The notes beneath the pieces are model-generated. The model did no database searches and was not told the origin of the DNA. It saw only the letters and a list, made by a program, of their open reading frames with translations. Made by a program: the position numbers and the translations under genes. Below, piece after piece: positions 27,104-36,357 of a DNA stretch of 64,000 nt. Source of the DNA: J054 sp965221985 (GTDB taxonomy: Bacteria; Pseudomonadota; Gammaproteobacteria; Steroidobacterales; GCA-2729495); the NCBI GenBank assembly GCA_965221985.1, contig OZ244928.1:2790001-2854000 (forward strand), written 5' to 3'. Position 1 is the stretch's first letter. Every line of letters begins with the position of its first letter.

Positions 27104-27982
27104 TCAGGACTGCTGTTGCGCCTTGACCTGCGCTTCAACTTCAGCGGCAAAATCCTCCGCCTTCTTCTCGATTCCCTCACCGACTTCCAAGCGCGCAAAG
27201 CTCGCAACGGTGGCGCCCTTGGCCTTTAGCAACTTTTCCACGCTGAGGTCGGGATCCTTGACGAAAGCCTGGCCCAATAAGGTCACTTCATTCAGGTACT
27301 TGCGCAAGCGCCCCTCGACCATCTTAGCGACGATCTCCGGCGGCTTGCCCTCATTCGCGGCCTGATCCGTCAAGATCTGTCTCTCACGTTCAAGGTCCGC
27401 GGCCGGCAAATCATCAGCCGATATGCAGCGCGGACTGCTGGCGGCGATATGCATGGCAAGATCCCGGCGCAGTTCGGCATCGCCACCGCTAACATCGACC
27501 AAAACACCAATGCGCACGCCGTGCAGATAGCTGCCGATCTCGCCACTGGCGTCAATGCGAACCAAGCGACGCACCCCAATATTCTCACCCAACTTTGCAA
27601 TCAAGGCTTTGCGAGCATCTTCTAGGCTGCTACCACCGATATTCACGGCGAGCAATTGGTCCAGATCAGCGACTTGTGCGGCCAGCGCAGACTCCGCAAG
27701 TTGACGGGCGAAACCAATAAAATTGTCATCTTTCGCGACAAAGTCTGTTTCGCAATTGACTTCGACCATCACTGCCGACTTGGAATCCCCGGCACATTCG
27801 ATGCGACCTTCAGCCGCCACGCGCCCGGCTTTCTTATCAGCCTTTGCCTGGCCTCGCTTGCGCAAAAGTGCTTGTGCGCCCTCGAGGTCGCCCTGCGCCT
27901 CCACCAGCGCAGCCTTGCATTCCATCATGCCCGCACCGCTGCGCTCGCGTAGCGCCTTAACCTGTGCTGCCGTTACCGTCAT
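27104..27982 (-). CDS. tsf: Elongation factor Ts
   Basis: Nucleotide exchange factor for EF-Tu. The 292-residue protein has the N-terminal UBA-like region (VKALRERSGAGMMECKAALV) and then VEVNCETDFVAKDDNF, the EF-Ts core signature. The C-terminal part contains GEGIEKKAEDFAAEV. It follows rpsB by 41 bp and is followed by the terminator at 27012-27037, the usual rpsB-tsf arrangement. Confidence 0.97.
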   Translation of the reverse strand: MTVTAAQVKALRERSGAGMMECKAALVEAQGDLEGAQALLRKRGQAKADKKAGRVAAEGRIECAGDSKSAVMVEVNCETDFVAKDDNFIGFARQLAESALAAQVADLDQLLAVNIGGSSLEDARKALIAKLGENIGVRRLVRIDASGEIGSYLHGVRIGVLVDVSGGDAELRRDLAMHIAASSPRCISADDLPAADLERERQILTDQAANEGKPPEIVAKMVEGRLRKYLNEVTLLGQAFVKDPDLSVEKLLKAKGATVASFARLEVGEGIEKKAEDFAAEVEAQVKAQQQS

Positions 27983-28023
27983 AGTTATAACCCTAATTTA
28001 AGCCATGCAGCCGCGCGCTGAGA

Positions 28024-28980
28024 CTATGTTGATTCCTTCGTATCCAAGGCCGAATCACTATCCGGCGTCTCCGCAACTGCGTCAGACTGCGGTGCGAGTG
28101 CCTCCGGCGCATCAGCCGCCTCGGGGCCAGCCATCTCAGTGCGCTCTTCTTCTGCTGGCGCCGGCGTTGGCTTGGCGGGACTCGCGGCGCGCCGCTTACG
28201 CGCTGGCCGCCTTGTCGCCGGCTTGGCTGCGCGCTGCCGCGGACGGCCGGAGGCGTCCAATTCCACAAACTCGTCTTCGCCCACCGGCAAAGCCGGCATG
28301 GATTCCTTACCTTCTAGTACGGCATCCGCGATACCCCGAGCGTAAAGCTGGGCGGCCCGAATCGCGTCATCATTTCCCGGAATCACATAGTCAACTTTAT
28401 CCGGCGTGCAGTTGCTATCAACAACGCCCACCACGGTGATACCCAGAACTTTAGCCTCATGCACAGCAATTTTTTCGTGGCCGACGTCGACAACGAAGAC
28501 TGCATCGGGCAGACCGTTCAAATCCTTGATGCCACCCAGACTTCGTTCGAGTTTGTCCAATTCGCGCTTAATTTGTAGGCCTTCCTTCTTGATCAGCTTT
28601 TCGATCTCGCCGCTAGCCTGCATCTCTTCAATTTCTTTCAAACGCTTAATGGATTGCCGGATGGTCTTGAAATTGGTCAGCATGCCACCCAGCCAGCGAT
28701 GGCTCACAAAGGGCATACCGCAACGAGTGGCCTCAGCCCGAATCGCTTCTTGGGCGGAACGTTTGGTACCGACAAACATCACAGTGCCCCCGTCAGCCAC
28801 CAAGCGCTTGACGTAGCTGGTGGCTTCACGGAATAAGGGGACCGTGCGCTCCAGATTGATGATATGGATATTGTTGCGCGAACCGAAAATGAAGGGCGCC
28901 ATTTTCGGATTCCAATAACGGGTCTGATGCCCGAAATGCACGCCAGCCTCAAGCATCTGGCGCATGCTAATTTCACTCAC
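28024..28980 (-). CDS. rpsB: 30S ribosomal protein S2, with long low-complexity C-terminal tail
   Basis: Essential 30S protein. Residues 1-230 match S2 (MRQMLEAGVHFGHQTRYWNP, FVSHRWLGGMLTNFKTIRQS, NLPDAVFVVDVGHEK-like GLPDAVFVVDVGHEKIAVHE). The total is 318 residues rather than about 240. The extra 75 or so residues are Ala/Pro-rich, first basic (RRPARKRRAASPAKP), then acidic (PEAADAPEALAP onward). The start codon is GTG at 28980 with GAGG 8 nt upstream. A promoter with a GC-rich discriminator lies at 29097-29125. Confidence 0.95.
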   Translation of the reverse strand: MSEISMRQMLEAGVHFGHQTRYWNPKMAPFIFGSRNNIHIINLERTVPLFREATSYVKRLVADGGTVMFVGTKRSAQEAIRAEATRCGMPFVSHRWLGGMLTNFKTIRQSIKRLKEIEEMQASGEIEKLIKKEGLQIKRELDKLERSLGGIKDLNGLPDAVFVVDVGHEKIAVHEAKVLGITVVGVVDSNCTPDKVDYVIPGNDDAIRAAQLYARGIADAVLEGKESMPALPVGEDEFVELDASGRPRQRAAKPATRRPARKRRAASPAKPTPAPAEEERTEMAGPEAADAPEALAPQSDAVAETPDSDSALDTKEST

Positions 28981-29090
28981 ATTGTTCTCCTCGGGTTAAG
29001 CCTCCACGCACCCCAGGCGGAAACCCGGACCATTGGCCGGGCACCCATCCGCATGTGTCGGTGCGCGTGTGGATTTATTGCCTGAAAGGC
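28981..29090 (-). promoter_or_regulatory. Probable rpsB leader RNA (S2 autoregulatory region)
   Basis: About 110 nt separate the predicted rpsB start of transcription from the GTG. The segment read on the minus strand as GGGTGCGTGGAGGCTTAACC, just before the ribosome site, resembles the conserved part of the gammaproteobacterial rpsB leader through which S2 represses rpsB-tsf. A GC-rich stem-forming stretch precedes it. The assignment rests on recall of that motif and position, not on a covariance-model search. Confidence 0.5.
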
Positions 29091-29096
29091 GCGCGC

Positions 29097-29125
29097 TTTA
29101 TACCATAGCGGCCCCTGGGCAACAA
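29097..29125 (-). promoter_or_regulatory. Sigma-70 promoter for rpsB-tsf with GC-rich discriminator
   Basis: On the minus strand TTGTTG (29125-29120) is 17 bp from TATAAA (29102-29097), followed by GCGCGCGCC. A GC-rich discriminator after the -10 element is typical of ribosomal promoters under ppGpp control. It faces rpsB, 117 nt upstream of its start codon. Confidence 0.65.
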
Positions 29126-29266
29126 CGCGGCACGCGCCAGGCTGATTCCAAGCTGGCGAATAGCGACCAATTGGTGGAATGGCCGGCCCGCCCGCCAGGC
29201 CTTATGCTCAACAGAGCGTTCTAACCCGGTGACCTCCTGGCCCCGCACCCAACTAAACGGAGTTCC

Positions 29267-30034
29267 ATGCAGATCAGCATTAAATCAGCCGAAGAACAGG
29301 ACAAGATGCGCGTCGCGGGCCGCCTGGCGGCCGATGTCTTGGACATGATCGGCGACTATGTCAAACCGGGTGTTACCACCGACGAATTGGATCAAATCTG
29401 TCATGCCTACATCGTCGATGTCCAAGATGCGATTCCCGCACCTCTCAATTATCGCGGATTTCCCAAATCAATTTGTACGTCGGTCAATCACGTCGTGTGC
29501 CACGGAATTCCCGGCGACCGCCGTTTGCGCCAAGGTGATATTCTGAATATCGACATTACCGTCATCAAAAACGGTTTTCACGGCGACACCAGCCGCATGT
29601 TTCATGTGGGCAAGCCGAGCGTACGGGGTAAAAGGGTGGCCAAGGTCGCCTACGATGGCATGTGGCGAGGTATTCAGCAGATTCGCGCTGGCACCCGTCT
29701 GGGCGATATCGGCCACGCAATTCAATCTTTCGTCGAAGAACAAAATTGCAGTGTCGTTCGAGAATACTGTGGGCATGGTATCGGCCGTCAATTTCACGAA
29801 GACCCGCAGGTGCTCCACTATGGCAAAGCGGGCACTGGCGTTGAGTTGAAGGCGGGTATGGCTATTACTGTTGAACCCATGGTCAATATCGGCCGAAGGC
29901 AGGTGCGGCTGCTCCCAGATGAGTGGACTGTGGTTACGCGGGATCACTCGCTATCTGCGCAGTGGGAACACACCGTCTTAGTTACATCCAGCGGGTTTGA
30001 GGTACTAACGCTAGGCGCCGCCGACCGGTCGTGA
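29267..30034 (+). CDS. map: Type I methionine aminopeptidase
   Basis: Removes the initiator methionine from new proteins. The 255-residue protein has the five metal ligands of the family in DITVIKNGFHGDTSRMF (two Asp), HGIGRQFHEDP (His), TVEPMV (Glu) and QWEHTVLV (Glu). GGAG lies 5 nt before the ATG. It is divergent from rpsB, the conserved map/rpsB arrangement. Its stop overlaps the glnD GTG start by 4 bp. Confidence 0.97.
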   Translation: MQISIKSAEEQDKMRVAGRLAADVLDMIGDYVKPGVTTDELDQICHAYIVDVQDAIPAPLNYRGFPKSICTSVNHVVCHGIPGDRRLRQGDILNIDITVIKNGFHGDTSRMFHVGKPSVRGKRVAKVAYDGMWRGIQQIRAGTRLGDIGHAIQSFVEEQNCSVVREYCGHGIGRQFHEDPQVLHYGKAGTGVELKAGMAITVEPMVNIGRRQVRLLPDEWTVVTRDHSLSAQWEHTVLVTSSGFEVLTLGAADRS

Positions 30035-32766
30035 ATACTCAGATCATCGATGCGAGCAGCGACCTCGGGGGTCTTGCGGTTGACCAAGCCACGCAGGAGC
30101 TTGCGAAAGTTGCCCTGAACGCCGAGCGCAGTGACCTAAACTGGGAGTGGATCACAGCCAGCTGCGAAAACCGCGACGGCGAGCTTAGCGAGCTGCGTCA
30201 CCTCTATCACTGCTCAACGGCCGCCCTCCGCTTGCTATTCATCAATCAAGCGCCCGTGGATCAATTGGTACAGGCGCGCGCGCGGGTCGTTGACCAGATA
30301 ATCGTTGCGGCCTGGCGCCGCGAGGCCCAAGAGGAACTACCTCATACCGCGGTCATCGCCGTGGGCGGCTACGGCCGGGGTGAATTGCACCCCTACTCCG
30401 ATGTCGACTTATTGATCCTGGTGATGCAATCGAGTACCCAACACGCGGCAGAACCAGTAGCGCGCTTCTTAGCGCTAGTCTGGGACATTGGATTAGAAGT
30501 TGGACATAGCACCCGGACGCTAACTGACTGCCAAAACGAGTGCCGCAATGACTTAACAAACGCGACCACGGTACTAGAGTCGCGACTACTGACTGGCCCT
30601 AGCGCCTTGCGCGAGAAGATGCGCGCAACCCTTGGACCCGAGAAAATGTGGCCATCCCGGAGCTTTTTCGAAGCCAAACTCAAGGAACAGCAAGCACGTC
30701 ATGCGCGTTTTGACGATACCGCCTACAACCTCGAACCCAATGTAAAAGGCGCCCCCGGTGGGCTACGCGACATTCAAACCATTGCTTGGGTAGCACAGCG
30801 GCACTTCGGCACAGGTAATCTCGCCGAACTGGTAAACCAAGACTTCTTAAACGCTCAACAGTTGGCCCTTATTGAAGACGGTCGCGAATTTCTCTGGAAA
30901 ATTCGCTTCGCACTGCACACGCTAACTGGCCGGCGAGAGGACAGACTCTTATTCGATCACCAGTCGAAACTCGCAAAATTTTTTGGCTATGAAGACGGCC
31001 GCTATATTCTCGCCGTCGAACAGTTCATGCAACGCTACTACCGCACAGTGATGGAACTGAGCCGGCTCAACGAAATGCTGCTGCAAAGATTCCAAGAAAC
31101 CATCCTGATGAATCCCGCCGCCCCGGCAGAAGCCATCAATGACCGCTTCCAAGTGCGCAACGGATTCTTACAAATCGCCAATGACAAGGTTTTTCAGCGC
31201 CAGCCCTCCGCCCTGCTGGAACTATTCGTTCTACTCGAACAACAGGCTGAACTAAAAGGCGTTAGTGCATCAACCATCACTGCTATTAAGCGAGATCTAG
31301 TACTGATCAACGATGAGTTCCGCCAGGACCCCCGCAACCAAGAATTGTTCATGCAGATAATCAGCGCCCCCGACGGCGTGACTCATGAATTAAGACGTAT
31401 GAATCTTTATGGTGTTTTGGGCCTTTATATCCCGGCCTTCGGCCGAATCGTCGGGCGCATGCAGTATGACCTTTTTCATGTTTATACCGTCGATGCCCAT
31501 ACGCTATTTGTAGTCAGTAATCTGCGCCGCTTCGCCTTGAGCCGATTCGATCACGAGTTCCCGCACTGCTCAGAAATCATGCAAAGCCTGCCGAACACCG
31601 CAGTAGCCTATCTTGCCGGCTTGTTTCACGATATCGCCAAGGGCAGAGGCGGAGACCACTCTGAGCTTGGCGCCGCAGATGCGGAAGCCTTTTGCCTCGA
31701 GCACGGCATGAGCCGCTATGACGCGAGATTGGTGGCCTGGCTGGTTCGCCATCACCTATTGTTGTCACTCACGGCGCAAAAAAAGGACATTAGCGATCCC
31801 ACGGTTATTCAAGAATTCGCCGAAATCGTCGGCGACGAAATTCATCTGGACTATCTCTATGTTCTGACCATTGCGGATGTTCGTGCAACCAACCCGAAAC
31901 TGTGGAACTCCTGGCGGGCACAACTTTTTCAAGAACTGCGTCGCTTAACCCGCCGCGCATTGCGCCGCGGTTTGGCTAATCCTGTCGACAAACAAGATCT
32001 GGTCGCTGAACGGCGCACGGCCGCCAAAAATCTGCTGGGTGACAGTTCGATTACCGAGACAGAAATCGAATCGGCCTGGGGCCGCCTCAGCGAAGAATAT
32101 TTCCTGCGCTGCCGGCCGGAGGAAATAGCCGCACATACCTTGATACTCGCTGACCCGGCCAATGCCGAGCGAACTGTGCTAGTCGATGTGCAGCCAGAAA
32201 CGGCCAGCGGCGGCACAGCGGTATTTATATTCAGCCCCCAAGGTTATTTCAGTTTTGCCATGGCCACGGCTGTCATGGACGAGTTGGGATTCAGTATCGC
32301 CGACGCCAGAATCATCCCCCTGCCGGAGGAAAGAAGTCTCTCTACCTACGTGGTACTGGAAGCCGATGGCAGCCCCATCGGCGAAGACACACGCACCCGA
32401 GAATTGCATCGTCGCTTAAGCCAAGCCATGGCCCAAGACCCGGATGAGTCCTTGCAAGTCAAACGGCGCGCGCCCCGGCAAGTACGGATGTTTTCCACGC
32501 CAACTCTGGTCAACTTTGAGCTTGATGACCGCAACCGCCGCACTATGATCGAGATCATCACGGGCGACCAGCCCGGCATACTCTGTGAAGTCGGTAAAAT
32601 ACTTCGCAAACACCGCCTGGCAATTCAAACGGCTAAGATCGTGACTGTCGGCGAGCGCGCCGAGGATGTCTTCTATGTGACAAATGCCGCGGGCGAACCC
32701 GTTGCCCCTGAGCACTATGAAGCGGTGAAATCCGACCTAATCGAAGCCCTTGATAAGCTGAGCTAA
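30031..32766 (+). CDS. glnD: Bifunctional uridylyltransferase/uridylyl-removing enzyme GlnD
   Basis: Nitrogen sensor that adds UMP to, or removes it from, PII proteins according to glutamine level. The 911-residue protein has the nucleotidyltransferase motif GGYGRGELHPYSDVDLLIL near residue 110 and a central HD hydrolase domain with FHDIAKGRGGDHSELGAADA near 530. Two C-terminal ACT domains (about 710-790 and 830-905) bind glutamine. The start is GTG overlapping the map stop (GTGA), implying translational coupling. No PII gene is in the window. Confidence 0.96.
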   Translation: MNTQIIDASSDLGGLAVDQATQELAKVALNAERSDLNWEWITASCENRDGELSELRHLYHCSTAALRLLFINQAPVDQLVQARARVVDQIIVAAWRREAQEELPHTAVIAVGGYGRGELHPYSDVDLLILVMQSSTQHAAEPVARFLALVWDIGLEVGHSTRTLTDCQNECRNDLTNATTVLESRLLTGPSALREKMRATLGPEKMWPSRSFFEAKLKEQQARHARFDDTAYNLEPNVKGAPGGLRDIQTIAWVAQRHFGTGNLAELVNQDFLNAQQLALIEDGREFLWKIRFALHTLTGRREDRLLFDHQSKLAKFFGYEDGRYILAVEQFMQRYYRTVMELSRLNEMLLQRFQETILMNPAAPAEAINDRFQVRNGFLQIANDKVFQRQPSALLELFVLLEQQAELKGVSASTITAIKRDLVLINDEFRQDPRNQELFMQIISAPDGVTHELRRMNLYGVLGLYIPAFGRIVGRMQYDLFHVYTVDAHTLFVVSNLRRFALSRFDHEFPHCSEIMQSLPNTAVAYLAGLFHDIAKGRGGDHSELGAADAEAFCLEHGMSRYDARLVAWLVRHHLLLSLTAQKKDISDPTVIQEFAEIVGDEIHLDYLYVLTIADVRATNPKLWNSWRAQLFQELRRLTRRALRRGLANPVDKQDLVAERRTAAKNLLGDSSITETEIESAWGRLSEEYFLRCRPEEIAAHTLILADPANAERTVLVDVQPETASGGTAVFIFSPQGYFSFAMATAVMDELGFSIADARIIPLPEERSLSTYVVLEADGSPIGEDTRTRELHRRLSQAMAQDPDESLQVKRRAPRQVRMFSTPTLVNFELDDRNRRTMIEIITGDQPGILCEVGKILRKHRLAIQTAKIVTVGERAEDVFYVTNAAGEPVAPEHYEAVKSDLIEALDKLS

Positions 32767-32792
32767 ACAGCAACGCCAAACCCGGAGCAACA

Positions 32793-33614
32793 ATGAGTGA
32801 CATGCAAGACATCATCGAGCAGGCCTTCGATGACCGACAGAATCTAGACCTGAGCCATCCCGAGGCTACTCTGCGCGCGGCCGTCGACGACGCCATTGCC
32901 GGACTCGACCGGGGTGAGTATCGAGTCGCCGAGCCCAAGGGCAAGGACTGGGTGGTCAATCAGTGGCTCAAGAAAGCCGTTCTGCTGTACTTTGGCATGA
33001 ATGATAACCAATTAATATCAGCTGGTTATACGAACTTCTTCGACAAAGTTCCTCTTAAGTACGCCGGGCAGGACGAGGCCAGCCTGGCAGCGGGTGGCAC
33101 TCGGATTGTTCCCAACGCTCTCGTTCGCCGGGGCGCCTACGTGGGGCCGGGCGCGATACTCATGCCCTCCTACGTGAATATTGGCGCCTACGTCGACTCC
33201 GGGACCATGGTAGATACTTGGGCTACCGTCGGCAGTTGCGCGCAGATTGGCAAGAATGTGCATTTATCAGGTGGTGCGGGAATCGGCGGCGTCCTTGAAC
33301 CCCTCCAAGCGAACCCGACTATTATCGAAGATGGTTGCTTTATCGGCGCTCGCTCAGAAATCGTTGAAGGCGTCATTGTCGAGCGCGGCGCGGTGATTTC
33401 CATGGGTGTGTTTATCGGTCAAAGCACGCGTATTTATGACCGGGAACGTGACGAAGTTTTGTACGGACGTATACCAGCAGGCGCCGTAGTTGTTCCCGGT
33501 ACATTGCCGTCCGCCACTGGACGTTGCAGTCTTTATTGCGCGGTTATTGTGAAAAGGGTTGACGCCAAGACACGTGCGAAAGTGGCCATCAACGATCTAT
33601 TGCGCACGGAGTGA
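32793..33614 (+). CDS. dapD: 2,3,4,5-tetrahydropyridine-2,6-dicarboxylate N-succinyltransferase
   Basis: Succinylates tetrahydrodipicolinate in the lysine/meso-diaminopimelate pathway. The 273-residue protein has the alpha-helical start and then a hexapeptide-repeat helix with RIVPNALVRRGAYVGPGAIL, MPSYVNIGAYVDSGTMVDTW and GAGIGGVLEPLQANPTIIED, all typical. GGAGC lies just before the ATG. It follows glnD by 26 bp and precedes yffB and dapE; dapE acts after its product is transaminated. Confidence 0.97.
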   Translation: MSDMQDIIEQAFDDRQNLDLSHPEATLRAAVDDAIAGLDRGEYRVAEPKGKDWVVNQWLKKAVLLYFGMNDNQLISAGYTNFFDKVPLKYAGQDEASLAAGGTRIVPNALVRRGAYVGPGAILMPSYVNIGAYVDSGTMVDTWATVGSCAQIGKNVHLSGGAGIGGVLEPLQANPTIIEDGCFIGARSEIVEGVIVERGAVISMGVFIGQSTRIYDRERDEVLYGRIPAGAVVVPGTLPSATGRCSLYCAVIVKRVDAKTRAKVAINDLLRTE

Positions 33615-33641
33615 CGACGGATTCTGGAGATTGCATCGACC

Positions 33642-34004
33642 ATGATCAAGATTTACGGGATTAGCAGCTGTGATAAATGTCGAGCCGCGCGGAAATGGCT
33701 GCGCGAGCACCGGGTCGACCATGACTACCACGATCTGCGCATCGATGGCCTGGACGAGGAGCGACTGCGCCGTTGGCAACAGGCCTTGGGCTGGGAGTTA
33801 ATCATTAATCGCCGGAGCATTACCTGGAAAAAAATACCCACGGCCGACCGCGACAATCTCACGGCCAAGAGCGCCCGGCGACTGATCAGCACTTATCCCA
33901 CCCTGCTCAAGAGACCCTTACTGGAAGTCGACGAGCATCCAGTAAGTATGGGCTTCAGCCCCGAGATCTACACGCAGCTCACGCGGCAGGATTTTGATGA
34001 CTGA
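33642..34004 (+). CDS. yffB: ArsC/Spx-family thioredoxin-fold protein (YffB-like)
   Basis: A 120-residue protein of the ArsC/Spx/YffB family. Its N-terminus reads IYGISSCDKCRAARKWL, with a CxxC pair at residues 10 and 13, unlike the single active-site Cys of true arsenate reductases. RPLLEVDEHPVSMGF near 90-105 is a family motif. The exact reaction of YffB proteins is not settled; some act with glutathione. Between dapD and dapE it keeps the position of yffB in E. coli (next to dapE). Its end overlaps the dapE start by 8 bp. Confidence 0.85.
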   Translation: MIKIYGISSCDKCRAARKWLREHRVDHDYHDLRIDGLDEERLRRWQQALGWELIINRRSITWKKIPTADRDNLTAKSARRLISTYPTLLKRPLLEVDEHPVSMGFSPEIYTQLTRQDFDD

Positions 34005-35124
34005 TACACTTCAATTTGCCCAAGCACTCATGCGTCGCCCGTCCGTCACGCCGGATGATGCGGGTTGTCAAAACCTATTGGCGGAGCGCCTGTCCACCTG
34101 CGGCTTCCAACTTGAAACATTGCAATTTGGAGAGGTCACCAATCTCTGGGCTCGTCGCGGTTCGACGGCACCGCTATTTTGCTTTGCTGGACACACGGAT
34201 GTCGTGCCCCCGGGCCCGCTAGCGGAATGGAATAGCGACCCCTTCGACCCCGTGGTGCGTGATGGCGTGCTCTACGGTCGTGGGGCTGCTGATATGAAAG
34301 CCAGCCTCGCGGCAATGATTGATGCCACGAGGGAATTTTTGACGGCAAATCCGCGCCACAAGGGCTCCATCGCTTTCTTGATCACCAGTGATGAAGAAGG
34401 CCGGGCGCGCGAGGGAACCTTGAAGGTCATGGACACTTTGCAATCCCGTGGAGAGACCATCGATTGGTGTTTGATTGGCGAACCGTCCTGCGCCGCGAAG
34501 CTTGGCGATACGCTGCGTGTCGGTCGCCGTGGCTCCTTAAGTGGCATGCTCACCGTCAATGGACAGCAAGGACACGTAGCCTACCCACAACTCGCCGACA
34601 ACCCCATCCAGCGTTTTGCGCCCATATTAGCCGAACTCTATGCCGCAGAACTCGATCAAGGTAACGACTATTTTCCCCCCTCCAGCTTTCAGGTTGTCCA
34701 ACTAGAAAGCGGTGCTGGTGCACCCAATGTAACGCCAGCCAGTCTTTGCGCGCGCTTCAATTTTCGCTATTCGACGCAATGGGACCATCACCAACTAAAA
34801 GCTGCCGTGGAAGAACGATTCCGCCGGCACGAGCTAAATTTCGATTTGCAGTGGCACTTGTCCGGCGAACCTTTTCTCACACCACCCGGAATACTTATTG
34901 ATCACGCTGCCGCCGCCGTGGCGCAAATTACTGGCATCGAACCTGAATTATCCACCGGCGGCGGCACATCCGATGGCCGCTTCATCGCGCCGACCGGAAC
35001 TCATGTTGTGGAATTCGGCGCACTCAACCACAGCATCCACAAGGTCAATGAAGAAATACCCGTCGCGCACATCGACATGCTCCGGGATACCTATCGGGTT
35101 TTGTTGGAACGCCTGTTGGGCTAA
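33997..35124 (+). CDS. dapE: Succinyl-diaminopimelate desuccinylase
   Basis: Zinc enzyme that releases succinate from N-succinyl-LL-diaminopimelate in lysine and peptidoglycan precursor synthesis. The M20-family protein (375 residues from the ATG at 33997) has CFAGHTDVVPPGP, GRGAADMKASLAAM and ITSDEEGRAREGT for the metal ligands. TGGGTSDGRFIAP and FGALNHSIHKVNE complete the family pattern. A TTG lies one codon upstream but the ATG is preferred. Its stop overlaps the convergent dsbB stop by 4 bp. Confidence 0.97.
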   Translation: MTDTLQFAQALMRRPSVTPDDAGCQNLLAERLSTCGFQLETLQFGEVTNLWARRGSTAPLFCFAGHTDVVPPGPLAEWNSDPFDPVVRDGVLYGRGAADMKASLAAMIDATREFLTANPRHKGSIAFLITSDEEGRAREGTLKVMDTLQSRGETIDWCLIGEPSCAAKLGDTLRVGRRGSLSGMLTVNGQQGHVAYPQLADNPIQRFAPILAELYAAELDQGNDYFPPSSFQVVQLESGAGAPNVTPASLCARFNFRYSTQWDHHQLKAAVEERFRRHELNFDLQWHLSGEPFLTPPGILIDHAAAAVAQITGIEPELSTGGGTSDGRFIAPTGTHVVEFGALNHSIHKVNEEIPVAHIDMLRDTYRVLLERLLG

Positions 35125-35630
35125 TGCGCGGAATTCGCGGGCTGGCGAACATTGTTCCAAATGGCCCAAACCGCTAGGCAGGCGCAGCTAATCGCGACCC
35201 AGGCCGGCATGCTAAGTCCAAGAAACTGCCAGCTAACGTCAGCGCATTCCCCCGAGCCGGACAAAACCATGCGCAATACTTCGCCGATGCCGAAGGTATC
35301 AAGCATGAAATCCAATCCTGGACCGCAAGCGGGCACCTGATCAGGGGGCAAGTTTTGTAGCCAGACATGCCGACCGGCAACGCCGAGGCCACTGGCCGCC
35401 GCAAGGGCGGCTAGGCCCCCGTAGAAACGCCGGCCCAAACGACCGGGGCCGTGTAGCGTGGCCAGAAAGAATATGACGCCGGTAGCAATAACCGCGACAC
35501 GTTGCAAAATGCAAAGGGGACAAGGCTCCAGGCCCAGCCCATACTGCGTATAAAACGCGTACGCCATGAGTCCGGCGCAGGCCAAGGCCGCTAAACCGTT
35601 TCCTAAGCGAGGATTGAGCCTGGCAAACAT
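35121..35630 (-). CDS. dsbB: Disulfide bond formation protein B
   Basis: Inner-membrane quinone-linked oxidase that reoxidises DsbA. The 169-residue protein has four membrane segments and both cysteine pairs: CPLC (in LEPCPLCILQR, about 36-46) and the periplasmic pair in VPACGPGLDF and GSGECADVSW. QFLGLSMPAWV is a typical segment before the last helix. dsbA is not in the window. It is convergent with dapE, overlapping at the stop codons. Confidence 0.95.
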   Translation of the reverse strand: MFARLNPRLGNGLAALACAGLMAYAFYTQYGLGLEPCPLCILQRVAVIATGVIFFLATLHGPGRLGRRFYGGLAALAAASGLGVAGRHVWLQNLPPDQVPACGPGLDFMLDTFGIGEVLRMVLSGSGECADVSWQFLGLSMPAWVAISCACLAVWAIWNNVRQPANSAH

Positions 35631-35673
35631 GGGCGCAATTGTAGCCGCGCTCGGGATAATCAGGTAGCCAATA

Positions 35674-36357
35674 TCAAGCCGTCACCTTATTCCGCAGGTA
35701 ATTCGGTTGAGCCTGGGCCGCATCCATGCCGCGACCCGCTTGAAATTCATATTTGGCCAGGGGCAACAGTGAAGATGCCAGGGGCAGCAGCTCGGGATGA
35801 TAGCCAGATATTTGCGCGGCGAGGCGTTCCCGCATTTCCGGATAGGCGGACCAGCCCGGCCCGGCGGCGATCACCGCTGGCTCCCCGGGCAAGGCCAATT
35901 CCGCGGGGTGCAGCAGGCAATCGTTCAACTCCGTTTGCAGATAATCCGGAGTAACCGCGTACAGGCCTGCGTAAACCTGCCCCATGCGCGCATCCAAGCA
36001 ACTTGCTACCAGTGGGGATTGTTCGAGGTCTTGCGCCGCGGTCTGCGCCAGCGCCGCGAGACTCGATATTGAACATAGGGGTAATCCGGCCCCCCTACCT
36101 AAGCCTTGCATCATGGCCGCCGCCACACGCAGACCGGTAAATCCGCCCGGCCCGCAGCCGAAAGCCAGCACATCGAGATCCTCAAGCTCGAGTTCCAACT
36201 CAGCCAAGACTTCCATGGCCCAATGAAAAATGTTTCGTGATCGGTCACGATCAAGCAAGGATTCGCGCGTGGCTATCGAATCACCATTGCAGGCTGCCAC
36301 GCTATAAAGCTGAGTGGACGTTTCTACCGCCAGGCATTTAAACGCTGATGACCTCAT
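35674..36357 (-). CDS. tsaB: tRNA threonylcarbamoyladenosine biosynthesis protein TsaB
   Basis: Partner of TsaD in making t6A37 in ANN-decoding tRNAs. The protein (227 residues) shows CLAVETSTQLYSVAACNGD, LLDRDRSRN in place of the usual HSE segment, and VLAFGCGPGGFTGLRVAAAM, with the TsaB hallmark GPGSFTG here as GPGGFTG. I start at the ATG at 36357, whose ATGA overlaps the helicase stop; an ATG four codons upstream is possible. The yoaA-tsaB pair is conserved in gammaproteobacteria. Confidence 0.93.
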   Translation of the reverse strand: MRSSAFKCLAVETSTQLYSVAACNGDSIATRESLLDRDRSRNIFHWAMEVLAELELELEDLDVLAFGCGPGGFTGLRVAAAMMQGLGRGAGLPLCSISSLAALAQTAAQDLEQSPLVASCLDARMGQVYAGLYAVTPDYLQTELNDCLLHPAELALPGEPAVIAAGPGWSAYPEMRERLAAQISGYHPELLPLASSLLPLAKYEFQAGRGMDAAQAQPNYLRNKVTA

